From the NCBI GenBank assembly GCA_024516035.1, contig CM044958.1:45233929-45297928 (forward strand): a stretch of DNA of 64,000 nt. The letters run 5' to 3'. This DNA is from Bactericera cockerelli. Lineage: Eukaryota; Arthropoda; Insecta; Hemiptera; Triozidae. Position 1 is the first letter of the stretch; every line of letters starts with the position of its first letter. The position numbers were made by a program, and so were the translations under genes. The notes under the pieces were generated by a model. The model saw nothing but the letters and a program-made list of their open reading frames with translations. It was not told the DNA's origin and searched no databases. Of this stretch, positions 43,220 through 54,010 are shown piece by piece.

Positions 43220-45385
43220 AGTCCTCTCAACACTTTTCGGTCGTTATTTTTTAATTCTGCAAAAAATCGTTTGGACCCTTTTTTTATTCCCCCTTTTCTG
43301 GGTTTGAATTATTTTTCTTCTTTTTTTTCTTTGACCGCTTCCATCTACTTACCCCCCCTACTTGACCTATTTTACCTCCCCCACTTGACCCCCCTTCCCC
43401 CCTGCTAACTCCCGTTCCGCTAACTTTTTCGTTCGGGGGTTTTTTTGAAAAGTTTTGAAAAACCCCCGTTTTCTTTACTTCCGATTTGGGAGTTTGGGGA
43501 AGAAAAAATGAGTTTTTTTTAATTGGGTTTTTTTTTTGGGGATTTTTATGAAAAAAAAAAAAAAAAAAAAAAAAAAAACATTGGAAGTTTTTTAAAAGAT
43601 ACCTATTTTTTGTTTGTTTTTTTTTAAAAAAATTTTTTTTATCTTTAAAAGATTAAACATCTCTTTTCAGTCGAAAAAACACCCTAAACAAAGTAAGAGA
43701 CATTCTGAAAAAAAAAAAAAACCAAATACTTTTTAAAAAATTTCATTTTTTTTTAAAATACGATTTTAAAAATAAATCATGACAGTTTCTCCGGGGGTTT
43801 TTTAAGGGTTTTTTAAAAGGGGTAAGTACCGGTTTGGGGCCTAAAAATTATAAAAAAAGTAAGTAATAAAAAATTTTTTTTGTGCATTTGATACAATGAT
43901 ATGTTAAAAACCGTCCATAAGAAAGATAGAAAAATTTTTTTAAAAAAATATAAAAAAAATAATAAAAAAATTTAAAATTTTAAATAAAAATATAAAATAA
44001 AATAAATTTTAAAAATTTTGGTATAAAATAAATTTTTTTTTTTTATGTTTTTTGAATATGGGAATTTTTAGGGAACTTTAAAAAGGGGAAAAAACAGACG
44101 GAATCCAGTCACGGACTGCGCCTGTGCAGGATGGGAAAAACCGACCCCCCAAAACGACCCGTGATATAAATTTTGTCTATCAACTTCGCACCCCCTTTTC
44201 CCCAAAAGAGACCACAAAGTTGGTCCAACCCGCCCCCAACCCCCCTCCCCAAAACTCTAAAAACCGGGGGGGCATAGGTCAATTATATTACACAACCCCA
44301 AAAAAAAAAATAAAAAAACACCAGTCCATTTAGAGAACGTATAAAAAAAATTTAAAAGCCCCTGGATTTCTGTCTTGAGAAACAAAAAATCAATTACAAT
44401 TCTAAATTTTTTAAAAACAAAAAAAATTTTTACTAAAAGGGAAAATTATCTTTTTTAAAACCCCCTTTTTAGCTTTTTTTGTATGCACTTTTAAAAAAAA
44501 TTTAAAAAATTTAACCCCAAATTTTTTAAAAAAGCAAAAAAAAAAAATTAAAAATTTAACTTATTAAAAATGTCCCCTTTTAAAATTTTCTCACCCTAAA
44601 ATGTGGGGAAAAACTTTTTAAACCCCTAGGTATTTTAAGGGGAAACCCTAGTTATTAAACCAACCCCTGAAAAGGAGACATCACTAAACGGGGAAAACCC
44701 CCTTTTTTAAAATTTTTTGAACCTCCCCCCTTATTGAAAATAAAAAAATTTTTTCACAAAAATATTGTTTTTCTGGCACACCTACAATATAATTCAAATT
44801 AAAAATTTTCAAATAATTTTTTTGTGTAACTCCCCCGCGAAGGAATAAAAAACCCCTTTTTTTTCCAGCATTTTTCAAAGTCCCATTTTTGGTTAAACAA
44901 ACAAAAAAAATTAAAATAGTTATTGCGGTTTATTTTTCCCCAAAACACAATGTTTCTTCTTATTCTTCTCTTCGGGGAAGCAAGTCGAAATTCCCCCCCA
45001 AAAAAAAATTTTTTTTAATTTTTGGGACAAGTAACAGCACCCAGCACTTTCCTTTTAAATTTTGGTTTTTTTCCCTACATTTCTCGTGGTGGACCAAAAT
45101 TTTCGATCAGGTATTTTAAAAAAAAAGATATCAAGCTCCCCTGATTTTTGGGGAAAAAAAAATTTTTGTGCGTTATAATAGATGGGGTTCTTGATAGAGG
45201 TTTTTTTTGAAAAAAGATTTTTCGCAGAATTTTTTTTTGTTTAAAAATTTTAATTCCCCCAATGGGCCATCAAAAGACTTTTTGCAAATAATTTTTTTTG
45301 AAGGGGAAATGAACACTTTAAATTCAACTTTTCAGATAAGTTTTAAAAATTTTTTTTTCTTTCAAAAGTTTATTTAAAGTTTTTT
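43220..45385. other. Low-quality block, nothing readable
   Basis: Dominated by A/T homopolymers, including a ~29-base A run near 43,550-43,578. GC-rich islands at 43,330-43,420 and 44,095-44,290 have no recognisable protein or repeat. Confidence 0.4.
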
Positions 45386-45389
45386 TTTT

Positions 45390-45688
45390 AAGAATGAGTG
45401 TTTCACAGCCGTTTTTTTTTTTTTCGTAGCCATGAAAAAAGGAGCTACTGAGAGCTTGTGGTCTGTGTTGTACCGCCCCACCCGTAGTAATCCTCCCCTC
45501 TGATGGGCGAAAAAGTGACACAATACTTCCCCTTTTAGGTATTTGGGGTCAACACGACGAAACCGAAAGGTATCCCAAAAAAAACAATGAAACCCCAAAT
45601 TAAGAATTAAAATTTTTGTCGCACGGGGATGAACCCGGACCCTTTCGAATGGCAAGCGAGGTTTTAACCACTGACCTAATCGCGCGCT
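45390..45688 (-). repeat. SINE-D, corrupted copy (minus strand)
   Basis: GAGTGTTTCACAGCCG, GAGCTTGTGGTCTGTGTTGT, CCCCTCTGATGGGCGAAAAA and GACCTAATCGCGCGC reversed, with homopolymer errors between. Confidence 0.8.
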
Positions 45689-46139
45689 TTTTAATTTCGT
45701 TTTTAAACATCATGGTGTCAAAATTGATTGATATTACAGGTAACTAATATGGAGCAATTAACAAACCCCCATGAAGAAAAAAATCTCTAACCCGTCAAAA
45801 TTTTAAACCGAAATTAAAATTAAAATTGGCCTTTTTATCCCCTTAATTTTAGGTAGTGGCACATATTTTCGTGGGATACCTTCATAATTAATTTAAAAAT
45901 AGTTGAAAAAAATATATTTTTGTTCTCTTTCTATAGTAGGAACCTAATATTCAATATTCGGTTGAAACTAAAAAAAAAAAAGAAAAAATTTTATACTTAA
46001 GTAACGGAAAAAACCTTGACTTAATTTTAGGAATGGAAATTTGCATTGCCTAGGAAATTTGATGTTTTTAGAATTTTTTAGAATTGGAGGCCATTGTATT
46101 CCCAATGTACCCCAATTAAAAACCATTAAAAGTATGTGG

Positions 46140-47155
46140 GTTTTCAATAATAATTAAGTCTAGAACACTTTTAATTCAGACAGCTCCGAAAATTTATTAT
46201 AATTTATTATTTCACATAGCCTTATGTGTAAGTTTTTATGTAATGTAAGAAATAAACATAAGTAAATGAGTCTCAAGTAGTAAAAACAGCTTCTAAACCA
46301 AAATCATATTTATGTATTTATCATTATTCACAATAAACAAATAATTCTGAATTTGTTTGCAATAAAGGTTTGTCCAAATAAAAGGTTATTATAATCATAA
46401 CAATTTTTTTTCTTTCATATTACATAGTTTTAGGGGTCGTTTTCCATGCAATAAGAAGATATTTTTAATCATGCTAATATACTTTAAATCTAATTTAACA
46501 TAGATTGACATAAAATTACCATTAACACTGGCGTCCCAATTAATTTTAAATTTTCGATTTATATTTGCCATCTGTGTTTTTTTTTTTTTTTTTGAAAATG
46601 TTGAATCTTTATTCATGTTTTAACCCCATCTGTTCTCGTCGTCACACAAAAACAGTCACTCCCACTGTTTCTATCGCATGCTCCAAAATATTTTAAACCA
46701 TGCATCTAATTCTTGTGCATGTCATGCTTGTAATGTTTGTAACAAAAAAAAAAAACAATTTTAAAAATCATTCATTCATCCAAGTACTCCCGGTAAATTT
46801 GAAACTTTCTGGAACATAAAAGAAAATTCTGACTGTGCTCTACTATTACCGACGTACTCATGAAACTGTTTTTTAAAGTCGACTTGAACTTTTTGTTTAC
46901 TACATGCCTACATAGGTAGATAACTTGATATAACTACGTACCTATATTATTCTAAAACTTTTCATGATTCTTGTTTGAAAAAAAACATAATAAATATCTC
47001 AAACTTTTTTACATTATCAAAATGATGGTTTCAAAACTTTCAGTAAGCTAAGTCGATAGATTCCCATTTCATGCATTTCTTTACATTAATATTCATTAGA
47101 TATCGTGGTCGATCATCTTGAAACTTTAAAACAAAATGTGATTATAATAGAGAGT

Positions 47156-47192
<37 letters not shown>

Positions 47193-47814
47193 CATATTCC
47201 ACCTTCTTTTTGGTTGTTGACGTGTTTAAGCCACTTATATCAACCCCCACACAGTCCTGAAAAGGTCAGCTGAAGTTGCAATACTGTCCTTTAAGTCATA
47301 TTGATTGTTCGATATTATGAAGTTTTTATTTTAAAATAACAAGACGAAAATTGTGATTTCAAAAAAAAATTGAACTGTAGAATGCACACGTAGTGTTGTT
47401 GTATTTTTTTTTTTATTTTTTTTCTATTTTACTTACCATTTTCAATATCTTTCTAAACTGGCTAAGAACTAGAATTTTGTGTTGCGGTCGTATTTTTGTT
47501 TGGTACCCGTTACAATCCTTCTATAACTTATTCTTAACATGTACTTCGTCACTTGAACCTATTTGAAGATATTTACAACTCTGACTGAAGAAAAAGTGTT
47601 CTTTCAAATAATTTATTTGGTTCAGCATTTTTGTCCTGATCATTTTGCACCTGTATTTACAGTTCTGTGTCCAATTAAGTACTTTCAATTATATCTGAGT
47701 TGGTAAACCTATCGTTTTTTTTTTTTCTTCTTCTTCTTCTTCTACAAATATTGAAAAAAAAAAGGAATGTGGGTGTTTTCCGTGCCTGAATTTTCCTCTC
47801 TGTATTTCTTGCAG
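46140..47814. other. Intron 5' of the 47,815 exon
   Basis: AT-rich, free of recognised SINEs. Holds a ~33-base T run at 47,159-47,192 and a TTC microsatellite at 47,726-47,742 close to the next acceptor. Confidence 0.5.
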
Positions 47815-47930
47815 CAACTCATGAACGAGACCAACCCTGATAAGGACGTTGTGGTCAGTGACTTCATCAAGAAACTCCAGGGCGACATCAATTCCAAAAA
47901 CATTCGACACTATGTGAACGCTTTCTTGAC
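47815..47930 (+). CDS. NDRG: NDRG-family exon (alpha-helical region before the C-terminal hydrolase strands)
   Basis: Acceptor TGTATTTCTTGCAG and donor GTAAGT are both good. Starting in phase 0 the exon encodes QLMNETNPDKDVVVSDFIKK and continues to RHYVNAFLT, the last Thr codon being split with the next exon (AC|C). This corresponds to the NDRG segment in which a helix ends N-x-x-x-(Y/F)-(V/I)-x-A(F/Y) just before the R-(K/R)-DL motif. NDRG proteins have an alpha/beta-hydrolase fold without catalytic residues and act in stress, growth and differentiation responses. The sequence is well away from the vertebrate NDRG1-4 pattern and may be the second, more diverged arthropod/nematode NDRG type. 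Confidence 0.85.
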
Positions 47931-48110
47931 GTAAGTTGATAAGAGAGAGAAACAAATTGATAATACCTATTTTTTAAAATACATACAATAAAATACATAA
48001 TAGAACATCTGGCAAGAGACACTGAATTGGTAAATCCGGCTAATCGACACGGTGAAAGCACTGGACTTGAGAAAACTGAGTAATAATAAATATAATGAAA
48101 ATAATAATAA
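47931..48110. other. Intron start, nothing recognised
   Basis: AT-rich intron sequence up to the SINE-A fragment. Confidence 0.4.
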
Positions 48111-48114
48111 TAGT

Positions 48115-48365
48115 ATCGACTTATTTATACTGCCCGATTAGGAGTATTAAGTCCCATTATTCCATCAGTAAGCCCAAGACGTATTATGGGGTTGAGGTTG
48201 GTAGGGTGGTGCACGTTCTTTTAATGGCTGGATGCCCTTCCTACGCTAACGCCAACCATTCTATTTGGTTTTAGCGTCCTGATCAGGACGGGGGTGTTAC
48301 CCACCATTCACAGGGTATCGTACCAGCTACCCACATTTACCTCACCCAGACTGGGTAGGGCTTGC
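48115..48365 (-). repeat. SINE-A tail joined to SINE-B central domain (minus strand)
   Basis: 48,115-48,186 is a reversed SINE-A tail (CTTATTTATACTGCCCGATT). 48,220-48,362 is a reversed SINE-B (GGCTGGATGCCCTTCCTACG, GTTTTAGCGTCCTGATCAGG, CTCACCCAGACTGGGTAGGG). Confidence 0.7.
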
Positions 48366-48629
48366 TTTAATTAAAATTCATAAAAACTAATTAATTAAAA
48401 AAATGTAACAATAAAGACCTTCAAATTATGAATATAACTATGGAAGAAGCAGATGACAGACAAATATGGAGGCGACATGTGGAAGAGGCCGTATTTGGCC
48501 TCCGTTATGGGCTTGAGGTATCAGTGGCCCTGGGAGTAAGTAAGTAAGTAACAATAATTACGTCTGAATTATTTTTATGAGAAGTTTGAAATTCCAGGTT
48601 CAACCGTAAAATGTATAAAAAAAAATGAA

Positions 48630-49020
48630 TCTATTATTATTATTATTATACAATGCTTTATCAGATACAAAGACATATATGTATATCTGTATATTTGTAC
48701 AGTAGAAATAATTATTATATAAAAAATGGAAACGATATAAAAAATAAAATGGAAAAAAATAGATAAATACATAATATACATTATGTCCTAACTAAAAGGC
48801 GGGGTCACTGCCTATGGCAATCTCTTCCATCCAACCCTTTTTTTATATCAGAACGTATGGTTTTATTTGTGGTGAAGCTCAAGGCCTCTTCACAATTTTT
48901 GTGGGTAGCGCAGCATTACTAAGAGCTTCCTTTACATTTCGAATTATTCTATTACATTCATTTCTTTTTACTCTGGTAATGCCGCCACTGGTCGTTACTC
49001 ATACAAGTAAACTACCCTTT
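48630..49020 (-). repeat. Dispersed repeat G and SINE-F tail (minus strand)
   Basis: 48,630-48,840 matches 55,830-56,005 (TTATTATTATTATACAATGC, TATGTCCTAACTAAAAGGCG, CCTATGGCAATCTCTTCC). 48,975-49,020 (TAATGCCGCCACTGGTCGTT) matches the SINE-F tail at 7,470. Confidence 0.6.
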
Positions 49021-49055
49021 TTCTATATAATAATTATTTGTTATTTTCCCAACAG

Positions 49056-49219
49056 CCGCAAGGACCTCCCCCTGAAGGAGTACAAGCTGGACATCCTGTT
49101 GGTGACGGGAGTGCTGGGCTCCTACGCCAACGTGGTGGAGAAAACTGCACAGGGACCTGTCCAAGAACAAGTGCACCCTGCTCAAGATAGAGCGCGCGGG
49201 GGATGTGCTCTCCGAAGCT
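49056..49219 (+). CDS. NDRG: NDRG-family exon with a one-base frameshift
   Basis: Acceptor TTATTTTCCCAACAG. The joined codon gives T, then RKDLPLKEYKLDILLVTGVL and SYANVVEK, matching the NDRG strand (LLVVGD-like) and the following loop. After GAGAAA an extra A (AAAA at 49,141-49,144) throws the frame off: read as written it soon stops just past the donor. Read one base on, it continues LHRDLSKNKCTLLKIERAGD and VLSEA to the donor at 49,220, exactly as the family requires (S-x-L-x-P-x-x-x-x-L-L-K-x-x-D/A-x-G). The extra A is in a homopolymer and is most simply a sequence error; a true null allele is possible. The exon end with its donor is the seed of the array that follows. Confidence 0.85.
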
Positions 49220-49867
49220 GTAAGTAGAGCTCAAGATAGAGCTGGGGATGTAAGTAGAGCTCAAGATAGAGCGCGCTGGGGATGTAAGTAAAGCTCAAGA
49301 TAGAGCTGGGGATGTAAGTAAAGCTCAAGATAGAGCTGGGGATGTGCTCTCCTCCGAAGCTGTAAGTAAAGCTCAAGATAGAGCTGGGGATGTAAGTAAA
49401 GCTCAAGATAGAGCTGGGATGTAAGTAGAGCTCAAGATAGAGCTGGGGATGTAAGTAAAGCTCAAGATAGAGCTGGGGATGTGCTCTCCGAAGCTGTAAG
49501 TAAAGCTCAAGATAGATCTGGGGATGTGCTCTCCGAAGCTGTAAGTAAAGCTCAAGATAGATCTGGGGATGTGCTCTCCTCCGAAGCTGTAAGTAAAGCT
49601 CAAGATAGATCTGGGGATGTGCTCTCCTCCGAAGCTGTAAGTAAAGCTCAAGATAGAGCTGGGGATGTGCTCTCCGAAGCTGTAAGTAAAGCTCAAGATA
49701 GATCTGGGGATGTGCTCTCCGAAGCTGTAAGTAAAGCTCAAGATAGAGCTGGGGATGTGCTCTCCGAAGTTGTAAGTAAAGCTCAAGATAGAGCTGGGGA
49801 TGTGCTCTCCGAAGCTGTAAGTAAAGCTCAAGATAGATCTGGGGATGTGCTCTCCGAATTTGTAAGT
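49190..49867 (+). repeat. Exon-end/5' splice site minisatellite, 17 GTAAGT donors
   Basis: The last ~30 bases of the exon plus the donor (CTCAAGATAGAG...GGGGATGTGCTCTCCGAAGCT, then GTAAGT) are amplified. GTAAGT occurs at 49,220, 49,250, 49,284, 49,314, 49,362, 49,392, 49,421, 49,451, 49,496, 49,541, 49,589, 49,637, 49,682, 49,727, 49,772, 49,817 and 49,862. Unit lengths are about 30 (short form lacking GTGCTCTCCGAAGCT), 45, or 48 bases (one extra TCC/CTC). The long unit in frame reads VSKAQDRAGDVLSEA. Read-through from the exon in the repaired frame reaches a stop in the third unit because the second unit is 34 bases long. Confidence 0.95.
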
Positions 49868-50074
49868 GCAACCTTGAGGGGTATTTTTCTTTTGGATAAA
49901 AAAAAAATTCAGATTCGGGATTTCCAAATATTTCCATTTTTAAATGTGGTCCGACACATGCATTTTTGCACAAAAGGACCACATCAACTTACCCATTTCA
50001 TATAAACAAAAATCGTTGTGAATATGTGTCATGAACCTATATATTTGTACAAAAAGAACTGATATCCCCCCAAA

Positions 50075-50410
50075 AACACCACATCGTGGTTAAAAAAAGA
50101 AGAACGCCCCACTCAATAGAATGATTATAATTAGCTAAAAATAAATGATATCAAATTGAGAACACCTTTACCCCCTCCCGTTCTATTTCTCTGCACTCCT
50201 CTCTGAATTTATTCCTCTTAAGTTTATCTTTCTTTATCCTTTCTAGGGGTCATCCCAAAACTTGATTTCTCTTTAACTTTACTTGTTGAACGGCTATAAA
50301 AAATGGCGGTCGCGGTGTAATTTTCTCGATTCAAATCAAATAAGTTAAGCAAAATCATACTTCGACCGCCATTTTTTACTGTCGTTCAACAAGTAAATTT
50401 AAATAGAAAT
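50075..50410. mobile_element. Foldback element M, copy 2
   Basis: Matches 13,360-13,742 over most of its length. Left arm TTTATCTTTCTTTATCC to CTTGTTGAACGGC; right arm CGTTCAACAAGTAAATTTAA, truncated on the right. Lies in the last NDRG intron, ~70 bp before the final exon. Confidence 0.75.
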
Positions 50411-50480
50411 AAAAAATTTAATGATTCCATTGTCATTTTTTATTTATTTATTTTTTAACACTTTCTCATTTCCTTCACAG

Positions 50481-50705
50481 CCCGGCAAAATGGCACAGAG
50501 CGTCCTCCTGTTCTGCAAAGGTCAAGGGCTGCTCACTTCTGTGACTCTGCCGGGAATCGAACGCCAGCGTACGTTCTCCGGGAGTTCGACCGACAGTGAC
50601 CGCCCGTCTCGCCGCCGGCTCAGCAAGGGCATGAGCATGGAGGACTATGACCGTCCCAACATCAGGCGGCTCTCGATCAGCGTTTCCGAGACGAGCAAGA
50701 ATTAG
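50481..50705 (+). CDS. NDRG: Final NDRG-family coding exon
   Basis: Acceptor TTTCCTTCACAG, then in phase 0 PGKMAQSVLLFCKGQGLLTS and a Ser/Arg-rich tail ending SVSETSKN, stop TAG at 50,703-50,705. PGK-(L/M)-x-(E/Q)-(A/S)-x-x-x-F-x-x-G-x-G is the closing helix of the NDRG fold. The tail carries RQRTFS, which fits the RxRxxS form phosphorylated by SGK-type kinases in mammalian NDRG tails, and two RRLS sites of PKA form. Phosphorylation is inference. SMEDYDRPNIRRLS is the kind of tail seen in the diverged invertebrate NDRG type, from memory and not checked. Confidence 0.9.
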   Translation, partial: PGKMAQSVLLFCKGQGLLTSVTLPGIERQRTFSGSSTDSDRPSRRRLSKGMSMEDYDRPNIRRLSISVSETSKN

Positions 50706-52600
50706 ATCTACATACATGGACGATAGGCTAATTACTTTATTTATATTGACGATATCGTAATCATTACTTTCGAGTAAATACATCTATATTTCTAAAATAT
50801 GAACATCGGAAGTTTTTACTATACTATGATTCATGAAACTTCGACATGTTCAACATGACACCAAAATGGTTTTAATATCATAAAATTTATATCCTATTAA
50901 TCTTTTTTTTTTTTTTTTTTTTTGAGAAAAGCAAGAGTTGGAACATTTTTCTCACATCTTTAATGAATAGAGCTAATGGAAATTTAATTATTGATATATT
51001 TCATTATTTAATTTGTACAAAAAACAATAGCAAAGAAATCTGGGATATTTTTTACAAAATAGGTACACAAGTTTTATGGTTATATTTATCAGCATTTTAA
51101 CATTTTATTCACTTGAAAATCGTAATTAAGAAGTAAGACTAGTATTTGAACACTTGTTTACATAGGTATTCATGTGCTGATGTTTTTCTGTCGAACTTGC
51201 TCTAATTTTTTTATCATCTGAGAGGTAAAGTAAAATATAAAAATATGGTTTTCATAATTCAAGATTTTTCTAGTGAAGATATATGACCATATTTTTGGAA
51301 GCTAAAGAAATAATGCTTTGAAAAAACACCAAATTGTATTATTTCAATATTCCCTGCCTTATGAAGTTCCCAAATTTTGTTGAATGAGTAAGACTCATTT
51401 AAATCATTTTTATTATCATCATCGAATTTTTGATCTTCAATAACATGATCTTGTTTCCCTAGTCCTAGTTTATTTATTTCTCGTTTGAATATTTATTGTT
51501 TATTTTGTTATACGTTGTTCTTTCTATATTTTACTGTTTTCTTTTTATCGTGACCTAGAAATGTAGAGTAGATATTTTTTTCGTCTTCGTATTATACATA
51601 TTTATATTATTAGTATTATCTAATTTAACGAATTGCAGATGAGATTGGCAAGTTTAATGGTTTAATAAAACAATTATTTACGTAAAGATAACTTTGAAAG
51701 AAAAAAGAATGAAGTAAAGCTACCCAAGCGTTAGGCTTGCTCATTTTCTATATTTTGAACATTTAGTTTTTTATACAAATTTTAACACTAGCCAGCCTCT
51801 TTTATATTACTCTTTATCAACTTTAAACTCTTGTTTTTTTATCATCATAATAGGTGATTCTTATTTTCAAGTTCATCATTTTAAGAAATTTTCGTTTTTT
51901 TTAAAATCAAATTCGAATATTCTGAAGAAAAAAATAGTTTTGAACTAGGTAGGTTTCTAGACAAAATATTTCTGAATTTTCATTGTTTTTGAAGAAAAAA
52001 AAATATCTACCAAGAATCTACTTAACACTTACCTAAAGATGTCAAAATTTTCTTTTATAAATCTTACCTAGCCCTCTGGATTTCATTAGGTTATTATTTA
52101 TATTGTACATTTCATATAAATAATATTTTATTCATAGTATTTATTTTTAAAATACAAACATCCTGTTGTTGTCGCTTTTTTTGTTATATTTTTAGATGAT
52201 TTTATTGATTTATAAATGAATATTTTATTTTAATAATTGGTACATAGATAATTAGTAAGGTGGGTACAGTAGTTGTACCTGCGTAGGATTCTACTAATTT
52301 AATACTTTGTTGGGGGGTTGTGGGCATGTTGCGAATGTAGGAGTTTTCGTTGCTGTAGACAGCGCTTTTTGTAACAGCCTGGGTAAGAAGATAGCTAACA
52401 AAAGAATGAAACAGGTAACTTGTAACTGTTGATACATAAAATAAAAAAACATTGAAACATCAAACGGCTAAAAATTCGACCTAATTATGAACTAGGTATC
52501 TTTCATAAATTTTATATTATAACGTTAATATACATTTGCTGTGAAAATTGAATTTTTGTTCGATCACAATAAACGTGTATTGTGTTTTTATCTTTCACGA
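50706..52600 (+). other. Probable NDRG 3' UTR
   Basis: AT-rich, without any SINE, MITE or tandem array, in contrast to flanking DNA. AATAAA occurs at 51,664-51,669 and 52,568-52,573; the latter is followed by a GT-rich stretch (GTGTATTGTGTTTTTATC), which suits a cleavage site. Confidence 0.5.
52568..52573 (+). terminator. Candidate poly(A) signal AATAAA
   Basis: AATAAA with a U/GU-rich stretch right after it. The earlier AATAAA at 51,664 is an alternative. Confidence 0.4.
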
Positions 52601-53850
52601 TGTCGAAATGCTGTGGACCAGTCAAAATTTATGAATTTTGAATAATTCTCTACAATTTTATAAACTTACAAAACAATCAAGATTCTTCGCGAAAGTATCA
52701 TGTCAAACAAGGAGTGCATTTTAAGAATATAATGTCTACCTAAAAAATTAAATTTGTCTTCTCTTTGTCAATTTTTTATCCAAATAGTTATTAAGAAAGT
52801 ACTTCCTATTCATATGACGTAAGTAGAAAATTTTATCCACAAACTTAACGAATCTTTTAAAAGTACCTAACCTTTAAAAAAATACAATAAAGATGATTGT
52901 AAATTATACTCAGAATTGAATTGCTATGAAAAAAATAGCTAGATTTTTTTATGACAATACGTGGGATGATATCTGGCTTTATATAAAATTTGCATAGCAT
53001 TATTTAATTTTTATGAACGCCTGTTACCTATGGGTTATGCAACGCGCTATAATGGTCACATCTGTGTTTGTCTATTAGTTATAGAATGAAAAACATAAAT
53101 ACTCGTACAAATTTTCAAGTCAGTCCTAATAATATGTTGTTTAACTATCTCATGTTAGTACCTAGATTTTTTGACTGAGCCATTGATCATGATTATTGGT
53201 GGATGTTTTCGTAAGTACCTATCATTTTGCTGGAAGTTTCTAGACCCGTTACTTTACTCTACAATATTTCTATTTATTTCATAGTTGAAAACATTTCATA
53301 GTTGGTAGAAACTACTATTTAAATCAATTTTTAAAACTAGCTAGCAAAAAAAAAAAAAAAATGGAATCCAAAATCATAATTATTGAGCTTAGCTCCTGTA
53401 ATTTCTCCAAACAATTATGCTTAATTATAGTACTATAGGCAGCATAGGGAAATAATTACTGTAGTCATACTAATAATAATAAAAAATTGCACTACCTACA
53501 GAATATTAAGATGCAAAACAGTTTAAAATAAGGAAAGTAAAAAAACACAACCTAATTGCTTCTTTGCAAATTTAAATAAATATTGTCTACGTTAAAGCAC
53601 TTTATAAGGTATAGAGAATATTTCCATAGAAACTAATCGTGGCGGCTATTAAATTTTGATTGAGGCCGGATTTAAAAAAAAAAACTATTGATAGATTATT
53701 AAGTCAATGAGCTATTAAAAAAAATAAGTTCAGTTTTATTGTAGGTAAGTCCAGAAAAATTGATTTTAATCCAGAAACAATAATTAAAAAAAGATTACAA
53801 TATAAGTGAGCTGTTAGATAACATAAATGATTGTTTTTTTTGCAAGTAAT
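52600..53850. other. Repeat-poor AT-rich stretch
   Basis: No exon or repeat recognised. May be further 3' UTR or intergenic. Confidence 0.4.
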
Positions 53851-53862
53851 GTAATATTAAAC

Positions 53863-54010
53863 TGGTTAAGGCGCTAGTCTCGTAATCCTAATAGCGTGGG
53901 GATCCATTGGATTGGATCCCACCCAGTACATGAAAATTTGTCATTTATTTGAGAAAACAGATAACTGCTGAAATAAAGAAACTCCTTAATCCTAGTGTGG
54001 CAGTCTAAAT
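53863..54010 (+). repeat. SINE-C variant with alternative tail
   Basis: GGTTAAGGCGCTAGTCTCGT, GGATCCCACCCAGTACATG, then CTGCTGAAATAAAGAAACTC and a GGCAGTCTAAATAAA end, as at 5,775. Confidence 0.6.

Larger units (their letters stand above)
40640..46130. other. Low-quality block with inflated homopolymers
   Basis: Runs of A, T, C and G of 4-10 bases replace normal sequence almost throughout. Copies of SINE-A, SINE-B and SINE-D that are clean elsewhere appear here with many indels, and exons of the NDRG gene appear frameshifted. The change in texture is sharp near 40,640 and fades near 46,130. It looks like unpolished long-read or gap-filled sequence rather than biology. Open frames here (e.g. 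42,092, 43,094, 44,124) are not reliable. Confidence 0.75.

Noticed and set aside
44096..44165. Possible further NDRG exon (GC-rich island after AAAAAACAG)
   Set aside because: Translation gives no convincing family motif in any frame, so it was not called.
42092..44333. Open frames in the low-quality block
   Set aside because: Homopolymer-inflated sequence; translations are Phe/Lys/Pro runs without motif.
49182..49982. 266-codon minus-strand frame with repeats of RRAHPQLYLELYLQL type
   Set aside because: Antisense translation of the exon-end minisatellite.
49481..50005. 174-codon plus-strand frame of VSKAQDRAGDVLSEA repeats
   Set aside because: Its ATG lies within the array and most of it is intronic; it could only be translated if distal donors were used and the frame were kept, which the 34-base unit prevents.
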